A DNA stretch of 64,000 bases from Gammaproteobacteria bacterium (GTDB lineage: Bacteria > Pseudomonadota > Gammaproteobacteria > Pseudomonadales > Pseudohongiellaceae), in NCBI GenBank assembly GCA_009844085.1, contig VYCF01000072.1, positions 186,001 to 250,000 on the forward strand, written 5' to 3'. Below, one piece after another: positions 1-8,899 of the stretch. The stretch's first letter is position 1, and each line of letters opens with the position of its first letter. Both the position numbers and the translations under genes were made by a program. The notes below the pieces were generated by a model, which was not told the origin of the DNA, searched no databases, and saw only the letters and a program-made list of their open reading frames with translations.

Positions 1-1
1 A

Positions 2-811
2 GTTGCCGGTTACGCCGACGCCATGAACCTCGTTTTCGACTCATGGACGGAAATCGACCTGACGGAAAACCACATCAAGCAATTGCACCAGGTGCTGTTG
101 CAGCACTCGTCGAAAGACTTGCGCCATCGGGGCGATTACAAGACGCACGACAATCACCTGGAAGCCTTCGCCCCGGATGGAACCAGTCTGGGCGTGGTGT
201 TCAGGACGGCCACTCCGTTCGATACCCCTCGATTGACGCGGGAACTGGTCGATTGGACGCGTGCGCAATTCGAGGCCGACGATCATCACCGACTCGTTGT
301 GATCGCGGTTTTCGTCGTGACTTTTTTGCAAATCCATCCTTTTCAGGACGGTAACGGCCGTCTGTCCCGCATTCTCACCACCCTGCTGTTGCTGCGGGCC
401 GGTTACGCATATGCGCCTTTCAGTTCGCTCGAAAGCGTGATCGAACAATCCAAGGAGGAATATTATTCGGCCCTGCGGCAGACCCAGCGAACCATTCGCG
501 GCGATACTCCGGACTGGCAGCCGTGGCTTGGCTACTTCCTGCGTTCGCTGACCACGCAAAAAGATCGGCTGGAAGCGAAAATCGACCGCGAACGCCTGCT
601 GTTCGAAAGTCTGCCCGAGTTGTCCCGGCAACTGCTCGAACTGTGCCGGGAACACGGCAGATTGACGGTGGCGATGGCCGTATCCGCCACCGGCGGGAAC
701 CGGAATACAATCAAGGGCCACATCAAGTCCCTTTGTGGCGCCAATCACTTGCGGCGGCACGGCGCCGGCCGCGGAGCATGGTATTCACTGCGCCAGGGCG
801 CGACCCCCTGA
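2..811 (+). CDS. Fic family protein with C-terminal winged-helix region (5' partial)
   Basis: Fic-domain proteins transfer AMP or another nucleotide part to hydroxyl side chains of target proteins. The core motif HxFxDGNGRxxR is intact as HPFQDGNGRLSR at nt 335-370, so the catalytic His and the phosphate-binding loop are both present. The last ~70 residues look like a helix-turn-helix or winged-helix domain, as in Fic proteins that also bind DNA. The frame stays open to base 2 with family-like residues (VAGYADA) before the first Met at nt 23, so the true N-terminus, which would carry the Fic_N region and any inhibitory helix, lies outside the window. The visible part is 262 residues from that Met; full relatives are roughly 370. 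The target cannot be told from the sequence. Confidence 0.88.
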   Translation, partial: VAGYADAMNLVFDSWTEIDLTENHIKQLHQVLLQHSSKDLRHRGDYKTHDNHLEAFAPDGTSLGVVFRTATPFDTPRLTRELVDWTRAQFEADDHHRLVVIAVFVVTFLQIHPFQDGNGRLSRILTTLLLLRAGYAYAPFSSLESVIEQSKEEYYSALRQTQRTIRGDTPDWQPWLGYFLRSLTTQKDRLEAKIDRERLLFESLPELSRQLLELCREHGRLTVAMAVSATGGNRNTIKGHIKSLCGANHLRRHGAGRGAWYSLRQGATP

Positions 812-864
812 TCGCTTGCCTATGCCCTGCGGCGAAAATAAAGTATGCTCCGGTCAAGAAAAAT

Positions 865-891
865 GCGGCCCCGGCAATACCGGGGCGGCAT
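865..891. repeat. GC-rich inverted repeat between Fic and KAS III genes
   Basis: Arms GCCCCGG (869-875) and CCGGGGC (881-887) flank the loop CAATA. Outer TGC/GCA pairs extend the stem across one G-G mismatch. No T-run follows on the plus strand. On the minus strand the hairpin is followed by CATTTTTC, so it looks more like a minus-strand terminator or a leader hairpin than a terminator for the Fic gene. Confidence 0.4.
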
Positions 892-966
892 GAGGCGCCG
901 GCCGGAAGCGAATTCAGCCGCAGGGAAGCCGGGCCGACAGTTGGGATTAGGGATGGGAGCGAATTG

Positions 967-2082
967 ATGTATCACGCCGAGATAACCGGCTGGGGCATGT
1001 GCGTGCCTCCGGCGCGTCTCACCAATCACGATCTGGCCACTTTTCTCGATACATCGGACGAATGGATCGTTTCGAGATCCGGCATCCGCGAAAGGCGCGT
1101 CAGCCATGTCAATTTCTCCGAACTCGGGCTGGTTTCCGCCCGGCGGGCGCTGGCCGCGGCGGACGTGGATCCGGCGGACCTCGACCTGATCATGCTGGCC
1201 AGCCTGACCAACGACAGCTATTGCCCGAATACCGCCTCGATCATTCAGGACGAACTCGGCGCGCCCAGGGCCGGGGCGCTCGACATCAACACCGCCTGCA
1301 CCGGTTTCCTCTATGGCATGCATCTGTGCCGCGGCCTGATCGCGACCGGCCAGCACAAGAAGATCCTGCTGATCGGCGGCGAATTCATCACGCACTACCT
1401 GAACTGGAGTCAGCGCAGTTCGGCGATCCTGTTCGGCGATGCCTGCGGCGCGGTAGTCCTTGAGCCGAGCGAGAAACCGGTCGGCCTGCTCGCCTCGCGC
1501 ATCGGCTGCGAAGCCGACGCCAAGGAAGCGATCCAGATCACCAATTTCGGTTCGGCCTACGAACGCCTGACCGACGACTTTCTCTATGTGAAATGGAATT
1601 TCGACGGCCGCGAAGTCTTCAAGCGCGCCGTCAAGAGCATGGCCCAGGCCTGTGTCGACGTGCTCGACGAAGCAGGCGTAGACATAAGCGAAGTCGCCGT
1701 CGTCGTGCCGCACCAGGCCAACAAGCGGATTCTCGACGCGCTAGCGGCGCGTATCGGCGTACCCGAAGAAAAAGTCATCATCAACGTGGACAGGTACGGC
1801 AACACTTCGGCGGGCACGATTCCCGTCGCCCTGGTCGAAGCGCTGGAGGAAGGCCGCATCAAGCCGGGCGACTACGTATTGTCGGCCGCGTTCGGCGGGG
1901 GACTCACCTGGGCCGCCGGCCTGTTCCGGTGGGGCGATCGCGTGACCCCCCTGAAAACGAGCGACGCGGAACTGCCGCCCTGCGACAAGACCGCCCTCGA
2001 ACTCCTTGCGCCCCACATCAAGCGCTACCAGGAATACGCCGAGCGAGAAAAAGCAACAGAAATCAGGGAACAGTCATGCTGA
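967..2082 (+). CDS. 3-oxoacyl-ACP synthase III (FabH-like)
   Basis: KAS III enzymes condense an acyl-CoA with malonyl-ACP. The protein has 371 residues from the ATG at 967. The Cys-His-Asn triad is visible: C111 in NTACTGF, H249 in VPHQANKR and N279 in NTSAGTIP. The C-terminal GGGLTW glycine loop is also typical. The ATG at 967 fits family N-termini (MYHAEITGWG); the frame is open further upstream but without homology-like sequence. It overlaps the next gene by 7 bases and is not beside other fab genes. It could therefore be a specialised KAS III for an alternative starter or a secondary lipid rather than the housekeeping fabH. Substrate is not predictable here. Confidence 0.9.
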   Translation: MYHAEITGWGMCVPPARLTNHDLATFLDTSDEWIVSRSGIRERRVSHVNFSELGLVSARRALAAADVDPADLDLIMLASLTNDSYCPNTASIIQDELGAPRAGALDINTACTGFLYGMHLCRGLIATGQHKKILLIGGEFITHYLNWSQRSSAILFGDACGAVVLEPSEKPVGLLASRIGCEADAKEAIQITNFGSAYERLTDDFLYVKWNFDGREVFKRAVKSMAQACVDVLDEAGVDISEVAVVVPHQANKRILDALAARIGVPEEKVIINVDRYGNTSAGTIPVALVEALEEGRIKPGDYVLSAAFGGGLTWAAGLFRWGDRVTPLKTSDAELPPCDKTALELLAPHIKRYQEYAEREKATEIREQSC

Positions 2083-2399
2083 GCCTGAGCGTCGTTATCT
2101 TGCTGGCCATAGCGGCCTTCGTCTTTGCCTTCTGGTGGCACAGCGACAAGATCAAGCGCATGACCGTCGCCTACGTCAGACGATATTGCCGTCATCATGG
2201 CCTGCAATTGCTCGATCAGACGACGGTGTTGCGAAAAATCTGGCTGGGCCGCGACGAAGACGGCTTCCTCCAGATCGGACGCCGCTACCAGTTCGAATTC
2301 TCCACCACCGGCGAGCAGCGATACAGCGGCGGCATTTCCCTGCTCGGCACCAAGTTGCTTTCGGTGGAGACCGAAGCCTACGCGATACCTTCCGATTGA
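2076..2399 (+). CDS. DUF3301 family membrane-anchored protein
   Basis: A 107-residue protein starts at the ATG at 2076, inside the end of the KAS III gene, so the two are translationally coupled. Residues 1-20 are a hydrophobic anchor followed by WW and basic residues. The body carries the family pattern HGLQLLDQT, then a basic stretch, YQFEFSTTG and GGISLLG. DUF3301 proteins are found mainly in gamma- and betaproteobacteria and have no known role. The 3' end overlaps the convergent MATE gene by 22 bases. Confidence 0.8.
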   Translation: MLSLSVVILLAIAAFVFAFWWHSDKIKRMTVAYVRRYCRHHGLQLLDQTTVLRKIWLGRDEDGFLQIGRRYQFEFSTTGEQRYSGGISLLGTKLLSVETEAYAIPSD

Positions 2400-3733
2400 T
2401 CCGGCGGCGCGAACGACGCGCGCAGGCCCGGCAGATAGCGCAACAGCGCTACCGCTCTCGCAACCACGTAAATGATCATCGCCCACCACAGGCCGTCGAT
2501 GCCGAAGCGTTCTGTCAGCAGCCACCAGGCCAGCAAATAAACCACCGCCGACTGAAACGCTGCGTTGCGCATCTGCCGGGTGCGGGAAACGCCGATGTAG
2601 ATTCCGTCCAACTGAAAGGCGGCGAAGGAAAGCAGCACATAAAGCGCGGCGAAATTAAGCATGTCGTTAGCGGCGATTCGCACTTCCGGGATGTCGGTGA
2701 GCAAGGCGATGACCTGCCGGCCCGCCAGCGCCAGCAACAGGGCGAGCGCGGCGGCGGTGAAAAAGGAAATCGTGGTCGACTTTCGCACCGTGAGATCGAA
2801 GACGTCACGCCGGCCCGCTCCATGCGCCCTGCCGGCCAGCGACTCCACGACGAAGGCGTAACCGTCGAGAAAGAAAGCCGCGAAGGAGATAAATTGCACG
2901 AGCACGTGATTCGCGGCCAGAATCACATCGCCGAAGCGGGCGCTCTGGCTGGTAAAGAAAGCGAAAGACAGTACCAGCACGAGGGTGCGTAGCAAGATAT
3001 CGGTATTGGCGGACACCGTGTTCCGCAAGGAAGCGCTGTCGAGAATGCGGGCAACCGGCCAGAACTTCTCGTCATGCGCCTTGTTGACCGTCAATTCGCG
3101 ATAAAGCAGCCAGCCGCCGAACAGAAAAGTGGACCATTCCGCGATCAAGGTTCCCGCCGCGATGCCCGCGACGCCCATTCCCAGAACGCCGGCGAACAGC
3201 AGATCGAGCAGGATATTGAGCCCGTTGAGGAACACTTGCAGCGCGAGCAGCAATCGCCCCTTGCCGAGTCCTATCAGAATTCCGGAAAGGACGAACACGG
3301 AAAGCGCCGCGGGCGCGCCCCAGATGCGAATCCGGAAATAGACCTGCGCCGCGTTCTCGACGGCCGGACTGCCTTCGAGCAGGTAGAACGCGATGGCTTC
3401 CAGCGGCAACTGCAAGAACAGCAGCAAAAGACCGATAACCAGGGCGAGCAATAGCGCGCGGCCCATGATGGCGCGCACTTCGGAATGGTCGCCGGCTCCC
3501 GCCGCCCGTGCGGTGAAGCCGGTAGTTCCCATGCGCAGAAAACCGAAACTCAGGTAAACAAAAGACAGGATCAGCGCGCCGAAAGCAATGGCGCCGAGCG
3601 CGGCGGCGTCGCCCAGATTGCCGATGATCGCGGTATCGGCCAATCCGAGCAGCGGCGGCGCCATGTTCGCGAGAATGATGGGCCATGCCCTGAACAAAAG
3701 GCCGCGATGGGTAATTTCTTCCGGAACTGCCAT
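2378..3733 (-). CDS. MATE family efflux transporter (DinF-like)
   Basis: A 451-residue polytopic inner-membrane protein with about 12 hydrophobic helices. Two MatE halves are recognisable: residues ~15-175 (WPIILANMAPPLLGLADTAIIG, then GFTARAAGAGD) and ~245-400. MATE pumps export cationic drugs or metabolites by Na+ or H+ antiport. The DinF subfamily is suggested by the N-terminal LADTAIIG pattern and the length. It is monocistronic, convergent with the DUF3301 gene and divergent from the Yip1 gene. The start ATG at 3733 directly precedes the first helix. Confidence 0.9.
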   Translation of the reverse strand: MAVPEEITHRGLLFRAWPIILANMAPPLLGLADTAIIGNLGDAAALGAIAFGALILSFVYLSFGFLRMGTTGFTARAAGAGDHSEVRAIMGRALLLALVIGLLLLFLQLPLEAIAFYLLEGSPAVENAAQVYFRIRIWGAPAALSVFVLSGILIGLGKGRLLLALQVFLNGLNILLDLLFAGVLGMGVAGIAAGTLIAEWSTFLFGGWLLYRELTVNKAHDEKFWPVARILDSASLRNTVSANTDILLRTLVLVLSFAFFTSQSARFGDVILAANHVLVQFISFAAFFLDGYAFVVESLAGRAHGAGRRDVFDLTVRKSTTISFFTAAALALLLALAGRQVIALLTDIPEVRIAANDMLNFAALYVLLSFAAFQLDGIYIGVSRTRQMRNAAFQSAVVYLLAWWLLTERFGIDGLWWAMIIYVVARAVALLRYLPGLRASFAPPDQSEGIA

Positions 3734-3867
3734 GCCGGCGGATGGTCTGTAACTGAGTGGCTCAATGTAGTCGAATTCGGCGTTGGCGGCGAATCGGCAT
3801 GGCGGCCGCTGTCTCGCTCACGAGTTTCATGGTAGCTTTGCCGATTCGGAATTGAAGGACTGTTTCA

Positions 3868-4662
3868 ATGTCGACCTCCACAATGCAATCGGAGGGCGGT
3901 TTCCGCACCGTGCTCAATATCCTGCTGGAGCCGGCAACGGCGTTCGCCGGCTTGCGCGAGCGGCCGACCTGGCTGCTGCCGACATTGCTGGTGGCCGGCG
4001 GCACTGCCCTGGTCATGCTCTGGTATTTCAGCATTCTCGACATTCCCTGGTTTCTGGAAAACCTGCTCTACCAGGGCGGCGCCGACCCCACGCAGGACCA
4101 GATCGACGCGTTCCGGGAGGGCACGGAAGACCTGTCGCCGATGGTTTTCATGATTTCGGGTTTTCTCGGCGCAATTTTCGGATTGATCGTGATCTGGATT
4201 CTGCAAGCGGGCTATCTGACGCTCGTGTCCGCGCTGACGGGAGACGGTTTTCGCTTCGCAAACTGGTTCTGCCTTGCCACCTGGACTTCGATCCCATCGC
4301 TGCTGACCATTGTCGGCATGGCGATCACGCTGGCGCTCAATCCAAACGGCCAGATCAGCCAGATGGACCTCGATCCCCTGTCACTCGGCAATCTAGGCCT
4401 GCAATTCGGCGACTCGGGGATCAACAACGCGATCGGTCAATTCAGTCTGACGCAGCTCTGGACGATGGGGCTGCTCGTATACGGTTACCGGTTGTGGCTC
4501 AAAGGGCCCTGGCTGAAATCCGCGATTATCGTGCTGTTGCCACAATTGCTGCTGATCGGCGTCATGATTTTCCTGTTTTCCGGCGGCATGGATTTCAGCG
4601 TTTCCTTCATCGACGCCGAAGGCGGCGGCGATGGCGGCATAGCCGTAAGTGTGTCCCTGTAA
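3868..4662 (+). CDS. Yip1 domain membrane protein
   Basis: A 264-residue integral membrane protein with about five hydrophobic segments. It starts with the Yip1-type opening (F.TVLNILLEPATAFAGLRERP.WLLPTLLV), in which a short cytosolic segment containing a Pro- and Arg-rich turn precedes the first helix. An AAGGA ribosome site sits 8 bases before the ATG at 3868. Yip1-like bacterial proteins often lie next to HlyD/MacB export genes, as here, where the adaptor gene begins 63 bases downstream. Function is unknown; a helper role for the adjacent exporter is inference. Confidence 0.8.
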   Translation: MSTSTMQSEGGFRTVLNILLEPATAFAGLRERPTWLLPTLLVAGGTALVMLWYFSILDIPWFLENLLYQGGADPTQDQIDAFREGTEDLSPMVFMISGFLGAIFGLIVIWILQAGYLTLVSALTGDGFRFANWFCLATWTSIPSLLTIVGMAITLALNPNGQISQMDLDPLSLGNLGLQFGDSGINNAIGQFSLTQLWTMGLLVYGYRLWLKGPWLKSAIIVLLPQLLLIGVMIFLFSGGMDFSVSFIDAEGGGDGGIAVSVSL

Positions 4663-4675
4663 CTTTTTTCACCTT

Positions 4676-4681
4676 TATAAT
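4676..4681 (+). promoter_or_regulatory. Candidate -10 element (TATAAT) for the MacAB-like operon
   Basis: A perfect TATAAT lies 44 bases before the adaptor start, in an otherwise GC-rich region. No convincing -35 box is seen at 16-18 bases upstream, so the site is tentative. Confidence 0.4.
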
Positions 4682-4725
4682 GTCAGGTTGTTGACGAATA
4701 TAGGGAAAGGCGTCGGATTTTTGCC

Positions 4726-5907
4726 ATGAAGGATCTCCGCAAACTATTGCTGATTCTGCTCCTGATCTCCGGAGTAGTCGCCCTGCCGTTCGTAAATCGC
4801 TATTTCATCGGCGTCGACGCCAAGGAAGTAGAAGTCTCGATGGTGAGCGAGCGCGTAATCAGCCCTTCCATACTCGCTTCCGGCTTCCTCGCTCACGAGG
4901 AAGAAGTCATGTTGAGCAGCGAAGTCATCGGCAAGGTGGCCGAGATCTTCGTCGAGGAAGGCGACCGGGTGAAGGCAGGTCAACTCGTGTTGCGCGTCGA
5001 CGACATCAATTTCCTGGCCGGTCTCGAACAGGCAGAGGCTTCAGTGCGCCTGAACACCATCGATATCGAACGCCAGGAGGTCCGTATAGAAAATCTCGAG
5101 CGGCAGTTCGCGCGCACGAGCAGTCTCTACGAGCGCAGCCTGGTGGGCGAGGAGGAGTTCGATATCATGCGCAACCAGTTGGAACTGGCGAGGATCGATC
5201 TCAAATCCTCCCGCGAACGGCTGGCCCAGGCCCAGGCGCAACTCGAACAGGTCAACGATCAATTGAGCAAGACGCGGATTGTTTCCCCCATCGACGGCGT
5301 CGTCACCAGCCTCGACATCAAGGTCGGCGAAACCGCCATCGCCAGTTCGACCAATATTCCCGGTTCTTCGCTGATGACCATAGCCAATCCACAAAGCATC
5401 TATACCGAAGTGCTCGTGGACGAGGCCGATATCGCCAACCTCGCGGTCGGCCAGCGCGCCGAAATCGTCGCCATCGCCTATCCCGACGAACCGATCCACG
5501 GAATCGTGCGCTACATCGCCAACACGGCGAAGACCGAACCGAACCGGCAGGGACTCAGTTTTACCGTGGAAATCGATATTCTCGAAGCGGGCGGCGTAGT
5601 GCTGCGTCCGGGCATGTCCTGCCGCGCGGAGATCTTCACCGCCCAGGACCTCGCGGTTCCCGCAGTGCCGATCCAGGCGCTGATCTTCGAGGAAGACCGC
5701 TCGCAGTTGCTCAGCGAGTATTTCCTCTTCGTCAATGACGATGGCGTCGCGCGCAAGACTTCGGTTCAGGTGGGCGCTTCCGACGACGAATTCCAGGAGT
5801 TGACCAGCGGCATAGACGGCGACGTGGAGATCGTCGTCGGACCGGATCGGGAACTGCGCCACCTGCTCGACGGCGACCGGCTCGACGCAACCCGGGTGGA
5901 GTTGTAA
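4726..5907 (+). CDS. Periplasmic adaptor (HlyD/MacA-like membrane fusion protein)
   Basis: The 393-residue product is an adaptor for a tripartite MacB-type exporter. An N-terminal anchor (residues ~5-25) precedes a biotinyl-lipoyl half (VIGKVAEIFVEEGDRVKAGQL). A coiled-coil hairpin follows, ~100-185, rich in Glu, Arg and Gln. Then come the second lipoyl half (SPIDGVVTSLDIKVGETA), a beta-barrel and a membrane-proximal domain. It heads an operon with an ATPase and a permease, the classical MacA-MacB arrangement but with MacB split into two proteins. No TolC-like channel gene is in the window. The cargo is unknown. Confidence 0.9.
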   Translation: MKDLRKLLLILLLISGVVALPFVNRYFIGVDAKEVEVSMVSERVISPSILASGFLAHEEEVMLSSEVIGKVAEIFVEEGDRVKAGQLVLRVDDINFLAGLEQAEASVRLNTIDIERQEVRIENLERQFARTSSLYERSLVGEEEFDIMRNQLELARIDLKSSRERLAQAQAQLEQVNDQLSKTRIVSPIDGVVTSLDIKVGETAIASSTNIPGSSLMTIANPQSIYTEVLVDEADIANLAVGQRAEIVAIAYPDEPIHGIVRYIANTAKTEPNRQGLSFTVEIDILEAGGVVLRPGMSCRAEIFTAQDLAVPAVPIQALIFEEDRSQLLSEYFLFVNDDGVARKTSVQVGASDDEFQELTSGIDGDVEIVVGPDRELRHLLDGDRLDATRVEL

Positions 5908-5913
5908 CCCGTC

Positions 5914-5945
5914 ATTCCGCGCGCAGCGAAGCGAAGGCGCGGAAT
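5914..5945. repeat. REP-like hairpin in the exporter operon
   Basis: The arms ATTCCGCGC (5914-5922) and GCGCGGAAT (5937-5945) are exact inverted copies around a 14-base loop rich in GCGAAG. The element lies in the 72-base gap between adaptor and ATPase genes. This type of GTCATTCC...GGAATC element is common as a dispersed palindromic repeat in proteobacterial genomes. In transcribed form it could stabilise or attenuate the mRNA between the two genes. Confidence 0.6.
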
Positions 5946-5979
5946 CTCGCCGGACCATGCCGGAGTGAGGACCGACCCA

Positions 5980-6693
5980 ATGACGCCTGATGACAACTCG
6001 GCCCTGATTCGCCTCAACGGCATCAGCAAGCACTACCAGATGGGCTCGCAACTCGTACGAGCCCTGGACGGCATCAGCGTCGAGATCGGCAACGGCGACT
6101 GGGTTTCATTCATTGGCTCATCGGGTTCCGGCAAGTCCACCATCCTCAACATACTCGGTTGCCTTGACCGCCCCACCGACGGCGAGTACTACCTCAACGG
6201 AGTCTACGTGGAAGACCTCGGGCCGAATCAGCTTGCCGAGATCCGCAACCGGGAAATCGGCTTCATCTTCCAGAGTTTCAACTTGCTGCCGCGCGCGACC
6301 GCGCTCGGCAATGTCATGCAGCCGCTGGTATACAGCCGGATCGGCTACCGCCGGCGCAAGGACATGGCCAGGGAAGCGCTGCGCCGGGTAGGACTCGACG
6401 ACCGCGTCGACCATCTGCCCAACCAGCTTTCCGGGGGGCAGCGGCAGCGAGTCGCGATCGCGCGGGCGCTGGTCACCGAGCCGTCGATCCTGCTTGCCGA
6501 CGAGCCTACCGGCAATCTCGATTCACGCACTTCGGCGGATATCATGCAGTTGTTCGATCAACTGCACCGCGAAGGCCAGACCCTCGTTCTCGTGACGCAC
6601 GAAGAAGACGTCGCCGGACTCGGCGATCGCGTCATCGAACTGCTCGACGGCAAGATCATCCGCGACCGCCGCGCCGGGGAGCCGCTGCACTGA
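5980..6693 (+). CDS. ABC transporter ATP-binding protein (MacB/LolD type)
   Basis: This 237-residue ATPase powers the exporter. Visible motifs are Walker [10 protein letters not shown], the Q-loop ([16 protein letters not shown]), signature LSGGQRQR, Walker [13 protein letters not shown] and the switch His in VTHE. The FNLLP.LT.NV-like Q-loop is characteristic of the MacB/LolD/FtsE group. A GTG at 5965 is possible. The ATG at 5980 was preferred because GGAGTGAGGA at 5961-5970 then acts as its ribosome site. The stop overlaps the permease start (TGATG). Confidence 0.92.
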   Translation: MTPDDNSALIRLNGISKHYQMGSQLVRALDGISVEIGNGDWVSFIGSSGSGKSTILNILGCLDRPTDGEYYLNGVYVEDLGPNQLAEIRNREIGFIFQSFNLLPRATALGNVMQPLVYSRIGYRRRKDMAREALRRVGLDDRVDHLPNQLSGGQRQRVAIARALVTEPSILLADEPTGNLDSRTSADIMQLFDQLHREGQTLVLVTHEEDVAGLGDRVIELLDGKIIRDRRAGEPLH

Positions 6694-7919
6694 TGTTGTA
6701 CGTGATCTTCGAAAGCACCCGCTCGGCGCTGATATCGATCTTCGCCCACGGGCTACGCAGTTTCCTGACCACCCTGGGCATCGTCATCGGCGTCGCCAGC
6801 GTGATCGCCGTGGTTTCCCTGACCCAGGGCATGAGCGCCTTCATCGGCGAGAGTTTTTCCTCGCTCGGCTCGAACAGCCTGACGATCCAGTCCTACACGC
6901 CGATTTCCGAAGCCATGCGGGGAGTGCGGGCGCGAGTAACCCCGGCAGACCTCGAACTCATCGAGCGGCGGGCGGAAGGCGTCGCCTCGATTACGCCGAT
7001 TCTCTACGCCTCGCGCACCAGCCAGGTCAGATACGAGGCGCAAACGACGTTCAGCCAGATCATGGGCACCACATACGCCTACGGCGACGTGTCCCAGTCC
7101 TACATGCTGCTCGGCCGCTTCATCGCCGAAAGCGACAATCTCACCCGGCGCCGGGTCGCCGTAATCGGCGAGAAAGTCCGGGAGGATCTGGCCTTGCCGG
7201 AAAATCCGGTCAACGAATACGTGGAACTGGGCGGCGAATGGTTCAAGATCATCGGCCTGCTTGAACCCAAGGGCGACATCATGGGTTTCAACCAGGACGA
7301 CATCGTGCTCGTGCCCTATGCCACCATGGTGAGTCTGCAGGGAAATCAGGCGCGCACGGATATCCAGATCCAGTTGAGCCTCAGCGAGGAAGCCGACGTG
7401 GAAGACGTGACGCGCCAGTTGACCGCCCTGTTGCGAAACGCCCACGACCTGGGTCCCGAAGACGACGACGATTTCGTCATCAACACCGCGGAACAGTTGA
7501 TGGAAACCTTCGACACCATCATCAACATGGTGACCCTGGTGATCGGCGGCATCGTCTCGATTTCGCTGCTCGTAGGCGGCATCGGCATCATGAACATCAT
7601 GCTCGTGTCGGTGACCGAACGCACCCGGGAGATCGGCATCTGCAAGGCGATCGGCGCCAAGCGCCACCACATCCTCGCCCAGTTCCTGATCGAAGCCATG
7701 CTGCTGTCCCTGCTCGGCGGCCTGGTCGGACTCGCTCTCGGCTACGGTCTCGGCACCGCCATTTCAAGCAGCATCGATTCCTTTCCTCCCGCCAGCATTC
7801 CCTTGTGGGCGGTCGGCCTGGCGCTCGGATTCTCCGGCTTCGTCGGCGTACTGTTCGGCATCCTCCCCGCGGCCAAGGCGGCCAACCTCGACCCGATCGA
7901 CGCGCTACGCTACGAATAG
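6693..7919 (+). CDS. ABC transporter permease (MacB/FtsX type)
   Basis: The permease partner of the preceding ATPase has 408 residues. It shows one N-terminal helix (~20-42), a large periplasmic MacB_PCD domain (~45-265) and three C-terminal helices of the FtsX domain. The hallmark GGIGIMNIMLVSVTERTREIGICKAIGA covers the coupling region, and LDPIDALRYE is the usual C-terminus. These permeases work by mechanotransmission, pushing periplasmic substrates such as peptides, siderophores, lipoproteins or antibiotics into an outer-membrane duct. It is the last gene of the operon. Confidence 0.92.
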   Translation: MLYVIFESTRSALISIFAHGLRSFLTTLGIVIGVASVIAVVSLTQGMSAFIGESFSSLGSNSLTIQSYTPISEAMRGVRARVTPADLELIERRAEGVASITPILYASRTSQVRYEAQTTFSQIMGTTYAYGDVSQSYMLLGRFIAESDNLTRRRVAVIGEKVREDLALPENPVNEYVELGGEWFKIIGLLEPKGDIMGFNQDDIVLVPYATMVSLQGNQARTDIQIQLSLSEEADVEDVTRQLTALLRNAHDLGPEDDDDFVINTAEQLMETFDTIINMVTLVIGGIVSISLLVGGIGIMNIMLVSVTERTREIGICKAIGAKRHHILAQFLIEAMLLSLLGGLVGLALGYGLGTAISSSIDSFPPASIPLWAVGLALGFSGFVGVLFGILPAAKAANLDPIDALRYE

Positions 7920-7986
7920 TGCGACGCCGGTTGACTTTGACCGGGCGGGAAGTGTCTCATTCGCCGGGAGAAACGGAGAATCCGGT

Positions 7987-8853
7987 ATGAAAAAGAAACT
8001 CCCTGGAATCGTCTTTGTATTGGGTTTTGCGCTGGCTGCATTGAATCAGGCCTGGGCGCAGCCCGAGGGCTGGATCCGGCCGTATCCCGGCTTCCAGGTC
8101 ATCGGCAATCTCTATGGCGTCGGAACCTACGATCTTTCCGTGTTCCTGATCGCTACCGATGAAGGACATATTCTCATCAACACCGGTCTTGAGGATTCCA
8201 CGGCGTTGATCCGCGAGAACATGGCGTCGCTCGGATTCCGGCTCGAAGACGTTCGCATCCTGCTGACTCAGCAGGCCCACTGGGATCACACCGCCGCGCT
8301 GGCCGAGATCAAGGAGATCGCCGGCGCCGAAATGTGGGCTACGGAAGACGACGCCAGGGTGCTCGAAGACGGCGGCTTCAGCGATCCGCATTTCGGCGGG
8401 CGAGTCTCATTCCCGCCCGTGACCGTGGACAGGATCGTCAGCGAAGGTGACGTCATCGAGCTGGGCGGCGTCCGCCTCACCGTGTATGAACATCCCGGCC
8501 ATACCGAAGGCAGTTCGAGCTATCGAATGACGGTAAACGAGAACGGCCGCGACTATCGCGTGCTGATCGCCAACATGGGCACAATCAATGAGGGCAAACA
8601 GCTCCTGGTCGATCCCACCTACCCCGGAGTCGCCGATGATTTCGCCTCAACCTACCGCCGCCAGAAAGCCATGGAAATCGACGTCTGGGTAGCCGCCCAC
8701 GGCGGGCAATACGGCCTTCACGACAAGTACGAACCCGGCCAGCCGTACAGTCCCGACGCTTTCGTCGACCCCGAAGGATTCATGGCGGCCGTGGAACGCC
8801 TCGAACAAATCTACCTGCAACAAATGGAACAGGAACGAGCGCAACAACAATAG
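7987..8853 (+). CDS. Subclass B3 (GOB-like) metallo-beta-lactamase-fold protein
   Basis: A 288-residue exported protein with a signal peptide (~1-24, cut near AWA-Q) and a metallo-beta-lactamase fold. The zinc motif is QAHWDH (Q96, H98, D100, H101), followed by H172 in HPGHTEGSSS and H238 in AAHGGQYGLHDK. B3 enzymes normally have H-x-H-x-D-H. A Gln at the first position is the known signature of the GOB group, and the AxHxxQxxLHxK context around H238 also fits that group. The enzyme may hydrolyse beta-lactams, but non-lactamase hydrolases share this fold. It precedes the TonB receptor by 46 bases, so they may be co-transcribed. Confidence 0.85.
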   Translation: MKKKLPGIVFVLGFALAALNQAWAQPEGWIRPYPGFQVIGNLYGVGTYDLSVFLIATDEGHILINTGLEDSTALIRENMASLGFRLEDVRILLTQQAHWDHTAALAEIKEIAGAEMWATEDDARVLEDGGFSDPHFGGRVSFPPVTVDRIVSEGDVIELGGVRLTVYEHPGHTEGSSSYRMTVNENGRDYRVLIANMGTINEGKQLLVDPTYPGVADDFASTYRRQKAMEIDVWVAAHGGQYGLHDKYEPGQPYSPDAFVDPEGFMAAVERLEQIYLQQMEQERAQQQ

Positions 8854-8899
8854 AGAAGTTGGGACTGCAAACGGATTAACTGCAACCAGGGAGTCAACC

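Noticed and set aside
523-966. N-terminal extension of the KAS III gene back to 523
   Set aside because: It would overlap the Fic gene by almost 300 bases, and the sequence before MYHAEITGW has no family resemblance.
4663-4675. CTTTTTT run after the Yip1 gene as a terminator
   Set aside because: No convincing stem precedes the T-run.
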